A stretch of 64,000 bases of DNA, taken from CAXXOK01 sp963675365 (lineage in GTDB: Bacteria > Bacillota > Clostridia > Christensenellales > Aristaeellaceae). The stretch covers positions 1,302,001 through 1,366,000 of the forward strand of contig CAXXVA010000003.1 in NCBI GenBank assembly GCA_963675365.2, in the 5' to 3' direction. A program made the translations under genes and the position numbers. Positions 44,010 through 52,913 of this stretch are shown here, one piece after another; the stretch's first letter is position 1, and the number at the start of each line of letters is the position of its first letter. Below the pieces are notes generated by a model that saw only the letters and a program-made list of their open reading frames with translations, was not told the origin of the DNA and made no database searches.

Positions 44010-45458
44010 TTACGCTTTATCCTCCCAGTATGAGAAAAGTCCCCGGTTTTTCAGCTTCCATATTTTGCATTGCGTGCATCCGCCATGCAGCTGTAATGCA
44101 CCCTTGCTGATCGGAGGCGTAACAAGCGTTACGCACTCGTTCTCCCCGATAAATAGCTCGACAACCGACACATCCAGAAAGATACGCAAACGAACCGGAT
44201 CGGAGAGATTGACAGGCACGTTGTAATCACCGAGGCGAATCGCATTGTTTCCGGCCGAAATCTCGATTGCTGCCGCTTCTCCCATGATCGTTATGCTCGC
44301 GTCCCCCTGCACCTCCAGCGCAATTTCAAAGGTGCCCACATCAAATTCCAAAACTCCATCTGACGGAAGGCTCGTCGCCTGTCCTTGACGCAGATTCTGG
44401 AGTTCCTTGGGAGGCTGCTGCGATAGCTTTCCATCAGATATCTGAATCTTCCTCGGCAAAGAGTTAATGCCGTTCCAGCCGGATGTATGCTGAAATCCCT
44501 CTACGGCTCCCCACAGCAGTTGACGGCCTTGAGAATCTTCCAGGATGTTCGTCGCATAGAAGTTCGTGCTTCGATCGACATAACCGCGCTTTTGCCATTG
44601 AAACCGGCAAGCCTCAAAATCAACATCGCCGATGAAGTACTCCACCGGCCCGTGCGGGGAAACCGTCAAGAGCCATTGATCACCGATTTTCACCAGATTG
44701 GGGCACTCAATACTCCGCAGCTTTGGGTCGGGATATGAAAACAGTATCCCTTTATACTCCCATTGGGTAAAGGCGCGGTCCAGAGCCACATAAAGCAGTA
44801 CGACCGCTTTGCCTCCATCTGCGGCGTCCTGTTTCGCTCCAAGGATCAGATATGCCCGGCCTTCGTTTCGAAAAAGAAACGGGTCGCGCCACTCCCAGAA
44901 CTTGACGTCATGGTGCAGTTCCTCGGTCAGAATCGGGTTCTTCTCACCGCCCGGACGCCATTTCAGCAAATCGTTATCACCAAACCAAATCCACTGCTCC
45001 GCGGAATCCGTCGGGTTTCGCCGGTATCCGATGCTGGTATAAATCGCCACCGGAACTCCTTCGTCGTTGATCGCCGTGCAGCCAAACCATATATAGTGCT
45101 CGTCCCGCTTCTGATCGGGATAGATAGCAACCGGCAGGTGCTCCCAGTGAATCAAATCCCGGCTTCGCGCATGTCCCCATACGGTGATTCCGCCCGTCCA
45201 GTCGGGATCGTCAGGAGACCAGCGGCTGGAACCGGTTTTGTAAACCATGCCGGCCCTGAATTGATCCGTATCCGGATTCAAGCTGTACATCATATGGTAG
45301 TATCCGTCATGGTAAATGATGCCGTTGGGATCATCCATCCATTGAGAAGGAGCATGGAAGTGATAGGCTGGCCGCGCCGGATCCTTGTCTGCAATTGTTT
45401 CTGCGACATCGCGCAGCTTTTGATCGATTTCCCGGATCTTCTGTTCGTAGTTCTCCAT
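44010..45458 (-). CDS. GH32 beta-fructosidase (sucrose/fructan hydrolase)
   Basis: A 482-residue intracellular GH32 enzyme. The nucleophile motif reads W-M-D-D-P-N-G (W40-G46, nucleophile D43; the usual Asn before it is Asp), the transition-state motif R-D-P is in 'WEWRDPFLF', and the acid/base Glu is in 'ECPNL'. The C-terminal 120 residues form the GH32 beta-sandwich. It cleaves beta-fructosidic bonds. It follows ABC importer 3, and a fructokinase lies at 55.4 kb on the same strand, so a fructo-oligosaccharide or sucrose route is likely. Confidence 0.9.
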   Translation of the reverse strand: MENYEQKIREIDQKLRDVAETIADKDPARPAYHFHAPSQWMDDPNGIIYHDGYYHMMYSLNPDTDQFRAGMVYKTGSSRWSPDDPDWTGGITVWGHARSRDLIHWEHLPVAIYPDQKRDEHYIWFGCTAINDEGVPVAIYTSIGYRRNPTDSAEQWIWFGDNDLLKWRPGGEKNPILTEELHHDVKFWEWRDPFLFRNEGRAYLILGAKQDAADGGKAVVLLYVALDRAFTQWEYKGILFSYPDPKLRSIECPNLVKIGDQWLLTVSPHGPVEYFIGDVDFEACRFQWQKRGYVDRSTNFYATNILEDSQGRQLLWGAVEGFQHTSGWNGINSLPRKIQISDGKLSQQPPKELQNLRQGQATSLPSDGVLEFDVGTFEIALEVQGDASITIMGEAAAIEISAGNNAIRLGDYNVPVNLSDPVRLRIFLDVSVVELFIGENECVTLVTPPISKGALQLHGGCTQCKIWKLKNRGLFSYWEDKA

Positions 45459-45471
45459 ACATGTTCTCCTC

Positions 45472-46329
45472 TCAGGCCTTAAGGCCGGACAGCGCTACGC
45501 CTTTGACAAATAAGTCCTGCACCAAAAGGAACATCACGATGACCGGCAGGAGGCTAAGCGTTACCGTCGCCATCAACGTTCCCCAATCCGTTGAATACGT
45601 ACCCTGCATGGCGTAGATCCCAAGCGTCAGCGTCATATGCTTGTTACTGCTGAGGAAAATCAACGGACGGAGGAAGTCATTCCAATTGCCCACGAAAATA
45701 AAGATTCCAAGCGTAGTGATCGCCGGAATCACCAGCGGCATGAATATTTTGCTGTAAATACCCAGGGGATTGCACCCGTCAATCTTTGCCGCTTCGGCCA
45801 GCGAACGCGGTATACCGCGAAATGCCTGCCTCATCAAAAATATCCCAAACGGCGATACCAGCACGGGCAGCACGAGCGCAAGCAGATTATCCAGCAAATG
45901 CATATCCCGCAACAGCACAAACGTCGGTACAAGCAGCACATGATACGGTATCATAATCGCCAGCAATATAATCTGGAAAAGAATTTCTCTCCCGCGGAAT
46001 TTTAAATAAGCGAACGCAAATCCTGCAGTCGTCGAGGTAAAAATCTGGCCGATCAGCACCAGTAGCGTCACAATGATCGTATTCCCCAAAAGCAGGGGGA
46101 ACGAAAGCCGGTCCGATACCTTCAAATAATTATCCCACGCGATTGTCTTTCCGAAAAAGGAAGGCGGAAATGTGAATACGTCGGAAATATCCTTCAGCGA
46201 CGTTGAAAGCATCCAGGCAAACGGAAGAAGCATCGCGGCGGCGCCCAGCGAAAGTATCAGTACGCTGAAAGTCCTGAACACCTTCTGCCTGGTCTTCCTT
46301 TTCAGTTGCAGTTTATATATATTGATCAT
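45472..46329 (-). CDS. CUT1 ABC sugar permease, MalG type
   Basis: A 285-residue six-helix permease ('SLAEAAKIDGCNPLGIYSKI' EAA loop; C-terminal 'DLFVKGVALSGLKA'). Consecutive TTG, ATG, ATG codons follow GAGGG; ATG 46329 has the best spacing. It serves the GH32 locus and is 13 bp from the GH32 gene. Confidence 0.9.
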   Translation of the reverse strand: MINIYKLQLKRKTRQKVFRTFSVLILSLGAAAMLLPFAWMLSTSLKDISDVFTFPPSFFGKTIAWDNYLKVSDRLSFPLLLGNTIIVTLLVLIGQIFTSTTAGFAFAYLKFRGREILFQIILLAIMIPYHVLLVPTFVLLRDMHLLDNLLALVLPVLVSPFGIFLMRQAFRGIPRSLAEAAKIDGCNPLGIYSKIFMPLVIPAITTLGIFIFVGNWNDFLRPLIFLSSNKHMTLTLGIYAMQGTYSTDWGTLMATVTLSLLPVIVMFLLVQDLFVKGVALSGLKA

Positions 46330-46372
46330 CATCAACCCTCACTGCGTGCAAAAGCAGGTTACTCTGCACGTT

Positions 46373-47251
46373 TCATTCAATACTGTAGTCTTCCCGGTTG
46401 AAGACAAATTGCATCAGCGTCAGCAAGAACACAAAGATCGTGAGAAGCCATCCAAGCGCGCTGCCGTACCCCATTTGGTAGTACTTGAAAGCACACTGGT
46501 AAATATAATGCACCAGCACAGATGAGCTTCTTGCGGGGCCTCCCCCCGTGATTACGACGACCTGGTCAAACACCTGCAGTGAGTTAATGATAGATATGAC
46601 GGTTATAAACAGCGTGGTCGGCCGTAAAAGCGGAATGGTAATCTTGAAAAATTGCCGGATTGGCGAACAGCCGTCTATTTCGGCGGCTTCGTAATACACA
46701 TCGGGTATATTCTGCAGACCCGCCAGAAACAGCATCATGTTGTAGCCGGCGCCGCGCCAAATGCTCACGATGATGATTCCCCAAAGCGCGTACTTTGGAT
46801 TGGACAGCCAGTTCGGGCCATCAATGCCAACAAATCCGAGAACATAGTTCACAAGGCCGAAATCCCTGTTAAACATCCATTGCCAGACCATGGACATCGC
46901 AACCATCGATGAGATCGTCGGAAGGAAATATGCCGCCCTGAAAAAACGGATGCCGCGAACCTTCTGATCCATCGCGATGGCCAGCAGGAGCGGAATAACC
47001 AGCAAAACAGGCACCGTAACGGCAGTAAATAAGATGGTATTTCCAAACACCTTGATCGCCGTTTTATCCTCAAACGCATGAATGTAGTTATCAAACCCGA
47101 TAAACTTCATATCTCCCAAAAGACCCCAGTCTGTCAGGCTGATCGTAAACGAGGATATGATCGGGTAGATAAAAAAGATGCTTAAGCCGACGATACTGAA
47201 TGAGAGGAATATAGTCGCCCAGAACCAATCCCTGTTGTTCAGAGTCCTCAT
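46373..47251 (-). CDS. CUT1 ABC sugar permease, MalF type
   Basis: A 292-residue permease with 'VYYEAAEIDGCSPIRQFFKI' as EAA loop and typical 'NPKYALWGIIIVSIWRGAGY' helix. It pairs with the MalG-type gene downstream and the SBP gene upstream, from which a stem-loop separates it. Confidence 0.92.
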   Translation of the reverse strand: MRTLNNRDWFWATIFLSFSIVGLSIFFIYPIISSFTISLTDWGLLGDMKFIGFDNYIHAFEDKTAIKVFGNTILFTAVTVPVLLVIPLLLAIAMDQKVRGIRFFRAAYFLPTISSMVAMSMVWQWMFNRDFGLVNYVLGFVGIDGPNWLSNPKYALWGIIIVSIWRGAGYNMMLFLAGLQNIPDVYYEAAEIDGCSPIRQFFKITIPLLRPTTLFITVISIINSLQVFDQVVVITGGGPARSSSVLVHYIYQCAFKYYQMGYGSALGWLLTIFVFLLTLMQFVFNREDYSIE

Positions 47252-47274
47252 ATGATTCCCCTTTTCCGGTTTCA

Positions 47275-47303
47275 GCCCGCCCGAACCCCTTGTCCGGGCG
47301 GGC
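47275..47303 (-). other. Stem-loop after solute-binding-protein gene (system 3)
   Basis: A perfect 9-bp GC inverted repeat GCCCGCCCG/CGGGCGGGC with an 11-nt loop between the SBP and permease genes, without a T-run. Confidence 0.7.
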
Positions 47304-47363
47304 CGAGAGTCGTACTGCTCCCCCTCAACCGATCAAAAATTCATAATCGGTTTGACGGTGATT

Positions 47364-48689
47364 TTAATTTTCCAGGGCATCGTTGATGCGATCCTGAATG
47401 CTGGTGAGCGCAGCATCCAGATCGGCATCGGCATAGAAGTATCCCTCAAGTTCCTCGCTGATGGCATTATAGACAACATCAATATTATGCAGCTTGTCCA
47501 CCCAGCGCCCGTTCGAGTTCTTGAACATATCCAAGAAATCTTCCCATCCTTCCGGATAAATGGACCGGTCGAACCACTTTTCGAGATTTTCCGGTTCATA
47601 CATCGACATACGGCTGGGCATCCAGAGGCCCGACTGATAGATGGGCAGTGCAAATTCGATAGAGTTCAGATAGCCCATGAGTTCCAGCGCTTCCTTTTGA
47701 TGCTGCGTATCCACCCAAATCGAGTTCAGGGCAGCAGACGCGATGAAATCATTCTCACCAGCCAGCTTCGGCCCAAGGCCCGCGCCATAGTTAATCCCGG
47801 ACTGGGCAATTTCCTGCAATGCGTATGAGCCGATGAACAGCGTCGCCACCTGTCCCGTCAGGAACATCTGTGTCGGCGAATGCGTCGTCTCCAAACCAAC
47901 AGCCGTAGGATCGGGCGCTACGCCATACTCCGTGCGCAGCGATTTAATCTTCATGAACGTGTCCTTGGTCGCTTCGGAATCGACGTCAACAGCCATAGTA
48001 TAATCATCATTGAACCACCAGGCCCCGTTGCAACGCAGAAGATACTGTTCAACGTAAAGGTTAAAGCTCTCTTCCCAGTTATAGGTGCCGTACTGGACTG
48101 TTTTTCCGTTTTCAACCTTGGTCAGTTTCTGCATGTTTGCCACAAACTCGTCCCAGGTCCATTGGTCTTCCAGCTTTGTCGGCGGATAAGGAACACCGAC
48201 AGCATCGAACAGGTCCTTGTTGTAGAACAAAACGGGGCCAACGCAGCAAATGTCCACGCCATACAAATGCGTTTTGCCGCTTTCATCAACGACGCCCACA
48301 CGCTCGACCGAACCAGGGATCATATCGGAAAGATCCACATAATCGCCCGCGATATCGGTAAGCTCCAACAGGAGGTTATTGTTGATGAAATCCCGCTGGT
48401 AGTCCGGATGAAGATAAAATACATCCGGAGCCGTTCCCGAGGCCATCGCCGTCTTCAGCTTCGTGTGATACTCGCCAAACGGGATGACCATGTAGTTGAC
48501 CTTTACGTTCGGATTGGCCGCTTCGTACTGGGAAATGCCATTTTGAATCGCTTCCGATTCCAGCTTGCTCGCTTCCCAGCTCCAGAAGGTGAGCGTTACC
48601 TGATCATCCGCAACGGCTGTCTGCCAAAATCCTAGAAAGGCAACAACCGCTACTAGCAGGCAAAGTGTTCTGGTAACCATTTTTTTCAT
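47364..48689 (-). CDS. ABC sugar-binding protein
   Basis: A 441-residue solute-binding protein with signal peptide ending 'QTAVA-DD' and no lipobox cysteine. The mature part starts 'VTLTFWSWEAS' and has 'MASGTAPDVFYLHPDYQ'. GAGGAGG precedes the ATG. It heads the GH32 locus, 65 bp after the ROK repressor gene; the short gap contains an inverted repeat that may be an operator. Confidence 0.92.
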   Translation of the reverse strand: MKKMVTRTLCLLVAVVAFLGFWQTAVADDQVTLTFWSWEASKLESEAIQNGISQYEAANPNVKVNYMVIPFGEYHTKLKTAMASGTAPDVFYLHPDYQRDFINNNLLLELTDIAGDYVDLSDMIPGSVERVGVVDESGKTHLYGVDICCVGPVLFYNKDLFDAVGVPYPPTKLEDQWTWDEFVANMQKLTKVENGKTVQYGTYNWEESFNLYVEQYLLRCNGAWWFNDDYTMAVDVDSEATKDTFMKIKSLRTEYGVAPDPTAVGLETTHSPTQMFLTGQVATLFIGSYALQEIAQSGINYGAGLGPKLAGENDFIASAALNSIWVDTQHQKEALELMGYLNSIEFALPIYQSGLWMPSRMSMYEPENLEKWFDRSIYPEGWEDFLDMFKNSNGRWVDKLHNIDVVYNAISEELEGYFYADADLDAALTSIQDRINDALEN

Positions 48690-48713
48690 GTTGGATTCCT
48701 CCTCGTTTTATTT

Positions 48714-48731
48714 GAAACAATCGCTTGTTTC
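48714..48731. promoter_or_regulatory. Inverted repeat upstream of SBP gene
   Basis: GAAACAA-TCGC-TTGTTTC, perfect 7-bp arms, 25 bp before the SBP start and inside the gap after the ROK gene. It may be an operator or a short hairpin at the end of the ROK message. Confidence 0.4.
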
Positions 48732-48753
48732 TGAGTCGCCATCAATGCCGGGC

Positions 48754-50001
48754 TCAGGCTTTCCTCCCGCGCTGAATTGCTTTGAGACGGTCCAGCATCT
48801 CATCCGCGCTGAGCAGCCTCTCAACAACCCTGTAATAACAGCCCAGCATGGTAGGATCGGGCTTCAGTATGGAAGCCCGGATTTCCAGGTTTTCGCATAT
48901 TTGGGGTTGTACCATCTCCTTTATTGCTTGTTTGACATCTTGTATAAAGCGTGCGTCGTCAGGATAGTCCGTTCCAATAATGATGATATCCGGGTTGATG
49001 ATGAAGATCTGATTCGCTAGGCCATATCCCAGATACCATGCAAGTTTTTTAAATGCGTACAGTGCAAGGGGTTCGCCTTCCAGGTATGCTTTCTTGATTG
49101 TCGCGTAATCCGTGTCTTCCGACAGCTCGGTTTTGGGAAATTCATGCATGCGTTCCAAAACATAATTCCGTACACTGTCCATTCCCGCATAGTACTCAAA
49201 CGTTCCTCGAATTCCGTTGTCGAATTTCGGTCCGGTGATGTTGATGCCCATATGGCCAATCTCACCGGCAATCCCCTGCGCGCCTTGCATGATTTTTCCA
49301 TCAATGATAATTCCCGAGCCGATGCCAAGTCCGATGGATTGAATGCCCAGCAAGCAATGCTTGCTTTTTGCTTGCATATGATCGATTTGTTTCCATTCCG
49401 CAAAAGCGGCCAGCTTGGCGTCGTGTTCCGAGAATACGGGGAATGCATAGTGCTGTTCCAGAAGCTCCTGGATATCAATATGGCTCAATTTCTCAAATCC
49501 GGTAACCATCGCAATGCTGTGCACACCGCGAACATATGGGCCCGGCAGTGCCAGACACAGCCCCAGAATTTTATCCGCGCCATACATCTCTACCAATTGA
49601 TCTATATCCCGGTATAGATTGTCGATCAGGTGTTCGATCTCGTCGACAACCGCAACATCTCCCTTGATTTCCCTCAAGAGGCTGCCATCCAGCGAATAAG
49701 CTTGAATATGATAATAGATTCTTGTCAGGCGCACGGAGAGAACCACTGCCTCCGGAGCATCCAGGCACAGCTTCTGTGCCTTGCGCCCCTTGCCTTCGGT
49801 GTTCTCAGCGCCGCCTTGCATGCAGTCGTATTTCACAATGCCGGAATCCAGCAGTTCGTTGACAATATTGGTTATCGTAGCCTTGTTCAGACTTGTTTTT
49901 CTTGCCAACTCCACGCGGGACACGGGTTTGCCCTCAAGCAATATTTTCAGCGCCAGATTTCTATTTGACCGCTGCATGCTTTCATTGTTCATCCCTCGCA
50001 T
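48754..50001 (-). CDS. ROK-family transcriptional repressor (NagC/XylR type)
   Basis: A 415-residue repressor: winged helix ('PVSRVELARKTSLNKATITNIVNELL', residues 27-53), then a ROK sugar-kinase-like sensor domain with 'GIGSGIIIDGKI' and 'GAQGIAGEIGHMGIN'. The zinc-binding C-x-C-G-x-x-G-C motif that normally follows is replaced by F-D-N-G-I-R-G-T, and the catalytic Asp region reads 'SEHDAKLAA'. The protein therefore lacks the structural zinc site. AGGAGGG precedes ATG 50001. It likely controls the GH32/ABC locus. Confidence 0.88.
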   Translation of the reverse strand: MRGMNNESMQRSNRNLALKILLEGKPVSRVELARKTSLNKATITNIVNELLDSGIVKYDCMQGGAENTEGKGRKAQKLCLDAPEAVVLSVRLTRIYYHIQAYSLDGSLLREIKGDVAVVDEIEHLIDNLYRDIDQLVEMYGADKILGLCLALPGPYVRGVHSIAMVTGFEKLSHIDIQELLEQHYAFPVFSEHDAKLAAFAEWKQIDHMQAKSKHCLLGIQSIGLGIGSGIIIDGKIMQGAQGIAGEIGHMGINITGPKFDNGIRGTFEYYAGMDSVRNYVLERMHEFPKTELSEDTDYATIKKAYLEGEPLALYAFKKLAWYLGYGLANQIFIINPDIIIIGTDYPDDARFIQDVKQAIKEMVQPQICENLEIRASILKPDPTMLGCYYRVVERLLSADEMLDRLKAIQRGRKA

Positions 50002-50013
50002 AAACGCCCTCCT

Positions 50014-50030
50014 AGTTTATTCATTAAACT
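50014..50030. promoter_or_regulatory. Palindromic operator-like site upstream of ROK gene
   Basis: AGTTTA-TTCAT-TAAACT, perfect 6-bp arms, overlapping the ROK ribosome-binding region. The GTTTA...TAAAC pattern resembles ROK-family (XylR/NagC) operators, so it fits autoregulation. Confidence 0.45.
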
Positions 50031-50555
50031 ATATTGGCTATTGGATTAACCATATATTCAACTTCTTTATTCAAAGTTTATCATTATTTACTTACTATGT
50101 CAACTTATTTTGTATATTTTAAATTTAAATTATTTATTGTATTAACTTTATAGATATATAATTAACTTAATGCATTCCTATCTACCACAGAAACGTGTGG
50201 TTAAAGCTTGAACCGATTAACTTGCACATGCATCACACGTGTATAACCTTATCTTCCTATCGTGATCAATTGTTGGTTTCAACACCACATCTATTTTGCG
50301 TTTAATTAACCGCAAAAAGCAGATTTGATGTAAGAAAGATGTCCTATATAAAAATTGAAATCTATGTGTATTACCTATGGCTCCTGTAATTTAACAAAAT
50401 GCAACACCTTTGCATACAATACTAAAGAGCCTAATAAGCTTGATGATATTATTGACGCAATGTCCAAATTATGTGACGCCAAATGGAGTATATATAACTT
50501 TGTGATGTATTTGGATAAATTTCTCTCAGACTAGACCTACGTGGATTCTTATCCA
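50031..50555. other. AT-rich intergenic region left of the integrated element
   Basis: No gene seen in 525 bp. It holds the ROK promoter (minus strand) and the left junction of the integrase element. I found no convincing attachment-site repeat matching the right side. Confidence 0.4.
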
Positions 50556-51740
50556 CTATACAGATAGTATTCTGTTTAATCCCTCTGCCGCTTTCCTTAA
50601 GCTCTCCGGCGATGAGGCGGCATAAAATGCCAGCGTGGTCTTGGCGTCCTCATGTCCGAGGAAATCCTGCGTATCCTTGATAGTCGCCCCAGACATCAGC
50701 AGTAATGTGCCACAGGTATGGCGGAGGTCGTGCGGGCTGACGTCGGGTAGGTTATGTCGCTTGATAAATTTGGACATCCACCGTGTCGGCGTCGTTGGAA
50801 ACATTGTGCTGTACGGGTCGATTTCCAGCCCGAACACAAACGCTCTCGGCAGCAGGGATATCTGTAAACATTCCCTGCGCTGCGCAATCTGCCATTGCCT
50901 GAGCAGCGCCAGCATACCAGATGTCAACGGCAGTATCCGCATCGAGTTTGCACTCTTGGGCTTCCCTATGGTGATGCCAGCCTCTTTGGTGTAGGTTACA
51001 GCACGCTCGATACTCAGGGTGGCATCCTTGAATGAAATATCCCGCCATTGTAACGCAACAGCTTCACCTCTGCGCAGTCCGCAGCTCATCAGAAGCGTCA
51101 TCATGCACCGCCAGCGGAGCGGTTCGGTATCCAGTGCTTTAAGAAACACCTTTGCCTGTTCCTGCGTCAGGAAATCCACAGGTTTATGCACACGCTTCGG
51201 CGCGTCAATCTTGCGCATCGGATTGCGCTCCACCAGATCATGCTTTTCAGCAAACCCGAACTGAATACGAAGCAGGTTGATGTAGTGCTTCACTGTAGTG
51301 TCGGACAGCGGCTGATTCCCCCGCTGTTTTTCGTTTGTGCGCAGCTGGTTGATAAACCGCTGAATGTCCAACGCTTTGATCGTATTGATATCCTGCTGCC
51401 CGAAATGCTCTACGAGCCTTTTGGACATGCGCCGGTAGTAATCGATAGTGCTCGGTTTATGCTCTCCGTTGCGGACATGGACCGGAAACCAAACGTCGTC
51501 AACGAACGATCTATACCCTGTTTTCTTGGTCGGGGTAAACCCGGCGCCTAGATTCCTTTCCCATTCATCCGCCTGCCGCTGCATTTCCCTTTCGGCCTTT
51601 TTAGGGCTCAGCCCCTCCGGAACGGGCACTGTTTTACTTACTGTTTTCTGTTTACCAGACGTTTCCCGCCCCAAGCATACACGGAAACGATAGGCTATGA
51701 TGGAACCTTCTTTGTTATATTTTGGCATGATGCTTGCCAT
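50556..51740 (-). CDS. int: Tyrosine-recombinase integrase
   Basis: A 394-residue phage/ICE-type integrase. N-terminal arm-binding domain (1-70), a SAM-like core-binding domain ('STIDYYRRMSKRLVEHFG'), and the catalytic domain with Arg in 'CGLRRGEAV', 'HDLRHT' and 'LGHEDAKTTLAFYA' including the nucleophilic Tyr. GGGAGG lies 8 nt before the ATG. It marks the left end of a small integrated element and would catalyse its integration and excision. Confidence 0.95.
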   Translation of the reverse strand: MASIMPKYNKEGSIIAYRFRVCLGRETSGKQKTVSKTVPVPEGLSPKKAEREMQRQADEWERNLGAGFTPTKKTGYRSFVDDVWFPVHVRNGEHKPSTIDYYRRMSKRLVEHFGQQDINTIKALDIQRFINQLRTNEKQRGNQPLSDTTVKHYINLLRIQFGFAEKHDLVERNPMRKIDAPKRVHKPVDFLTQEQAKVFLKALDTEPLRWRCMMTLLMSCGLRRGEAVALQWRDISFKDATLSIERAVTYTKEAGITIGKPKSANSMRILPLTSGMLALLRQWQIAQRRECLQISLLPRAFVFGLEIDPYSTMFPTTPTRWMSKFIKRHNLPDVSPHDLRHTCGTLLLMSGATIKDTQDFLGHEDAKTTLAFYAASSPESLRKAAEGLNRILSV

Positions 51741-51803
51741 ACATCTGCCTCCCTTCAGAACTTCAGTACACCATCTATCACTGGAGTTCAGGGATAAGTC
51801 AAG

Positions 51804-52382
51804 TTATATAACTCCGATGCTCAGGCCATACTTCTTGAGTTGGCCATGAATGAATTCCTGTATGAGAGTGTTCAGATCCCAGATCGAATACCCCTCCATA
51901 TTGATGCCGGGGTATTTTCTGTCTCTTTCATCATACGGCATTGTCCGCAGGTTACGGATGGTCTCTGCCTTAAAACCCAGGTCTTCCAGAAACACGTAGA
52001 TATCACGGTCTGCAAGCAAATTGTTCAGGAGAGGAAGAACATCCGTATTGCCGTTGAGAGACTTTTGTTTCTGCGCTATTCGAATCATATTGACAGCCTG
52101 CTCTGACAAGCCCAGCTGTTTATGCAGCTCCGTGTTATCAGAGCTGATGCCTTTCATCAGGTAATCAATCGACACACCGAAAAACTCTGATATCCCCACC
52201 AGTATGTCTGCTAATGGCTGTGTTTTCCCTGACATGTATAAACTGACGCTTTGCGGTGTGATATTGAGAAATTTTGCCAATGCCCTCTGTGTCGTCTTAT
52301 CGCCTGTTGTAGGATGCTTTTCCATTAATTCTCTCAATATTGTTGGCAATGTATCATGGTATCTATCCTCTTGATTTTCCAT
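51804..52382 (-). CDS. XRE/Cro-CI-type repressor
   Basis: A 192-residue repressor with an N-terminal helix-turn-helix ('TTQRALAKFLNITPQSVSLYMSGKTQP' region, residues 28-55) and a C-terminal domain rich in charged helices. ATG 52382 has AAGGAG 9 nt upstream; an alternative ATG at 52448 would place the coding region across the operators. It faces the small early genes across overlapping divergent promoters that contain three copies of GTTTCACTTG. Confidence 0.88.
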   Translation of the reverse strand: MENQEDRYHDTLPTILRELMEKHPTTGDKTTQRALAKFLNITPQSVSLYMSGKTQPLADILVGISEFFGVSIDYLMKGISSDNTELHKQLGLSEQAVNMIRIAQKQKSLNGNTDVLPLLNNLLADRDIYVFLEDLGFKAETIRNLRTMPYDERDRKYPGINMEGYSIWDLNTLIQEFIHGQLKKYGLSIGVI

Positions 52383-52404
52383 GGCTCTTTTCTCCTTGAA
52401 TTCT

Positions 52405-52415
52405 GTTTCACTTGA
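52405..52415 (-). promoter_or_regulatory. Repressor operator 1
   Basis: GTTTCACTTGA, in the leader of the repressor gene, sharing GTTTCACTTG with operators 2 and 3. Confidence 0.6.
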
Positions 52416-52441
52416 ACTTTGTCTTTCGAGCTCTGTTTTGT

Positions 52442-52470
52442 TTGACATTTAGTTTCACTTGCTCTAAATT
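52442..52470 (+). promoter_or_regulatory. Early promoter with operator 2 in its spacer
   Basis: TTGACA (52442-52447), 17 nt, TAAATT (52465-52470), reading toward the small genes and primase. AGTTTCACTTG (52451-52461) fills the spacer, so repressor binding would block it. Confidence 0.7.
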
Positions 52471-52471
52471 A

Positions 52472-52500
52472 ATAATATCAAGTGAAACTACACTTGTCAA
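52472..52500 (-). promoter_or_regulatory. Repressor promoter with operator 3 in its spacer
   Basis: On the minus strand TTGACA (52500-52495), 17 nt, TATTAT (52477-52472). CAAGTGAAACT (52479-52489), the inverse of operator 2, lies in the spacer. A diverged half-site CAAGAGAAAC follows at 52498-52507. Confidence 0.75.
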
Positions 52501-52535
52501 GAGAAACGCAAACAAAACAAACGGGAGGAGAGCCT

Positions 52536-52721
52536 ATGAACGGGAAAACTATAGAAGAAGCCGCAAGGCAGGAACGCCGGGCATACTTCCGCCAGTGGCG
52601 TATGAACAACAAAGCCAGGGTTCGGAAGTATAACGAGGAGTACTGGAAAAAACGCGCCGCCATGAAATTACAGGAAGGAGAACCGCATGATAACACCGCC
52701 CAGAATGATGACCATCCGTGA
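52536..52721 (+). CDS. Small basic phage-like protein
   Basis: A 61-residue, strongly basic protein ('AARQERRAYFRQWRMNNKARVRKYNEEYWKKR') preceded by GGAGGA. Such small proteins are common in early regions of clostridial phages and islands; function unknown, perhaps nucleic-acid binding. The earlier in-frame ATG at 52482 overlaps the promoter and is not used. It overlaps the next gene by 35 bp. Confidence 0.7.
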   Translation: MNGKTIEEAARQERRAYFRQWRMNNKARVRKYNEEYWKKRAAMKLQEGEPHDNTAQNDDHP

Positions 52722-52878
52722 GATCGCCAAGACCGGGCTGCTCCCCGAGCATGCATTACGGGTGATGCTCAAGGCCGGTAAGCTCCCGGCGATTTATGTC
52801 GGGTGCAAAGCGCTCATCAACTTCGACAAACTGTGTGAACAGTTATCCGCCCTGGGCGAGGCCCAGCCAAATGCCTGA
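52687..52878 (+). CDS. Excisionase-like helix-turn-helix protein
   Basis: A 63-residue protein resembling excisionase/HTH_17 DNA-binding domains: 'TIREIAKTGLLPEHALRVMLKAGKLPAIYVG' followed by 'ALINFDKLCEQL'. GAAGGAG precedes the ATG. As the only candidate directionality factor in the element it probably steers the integrase toward excision. Confidence 0.8.
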   Translation: MITPPRMMTIREIAKTGLLPEHALRVMLKAGKLPAIYVGCKALINFDKLCEQLSALGEAQPNA

Positions 52879-52913
52879 TCGCCGGGTAAACCATCAGAGA
52901 AGGGAAGGGAGCC

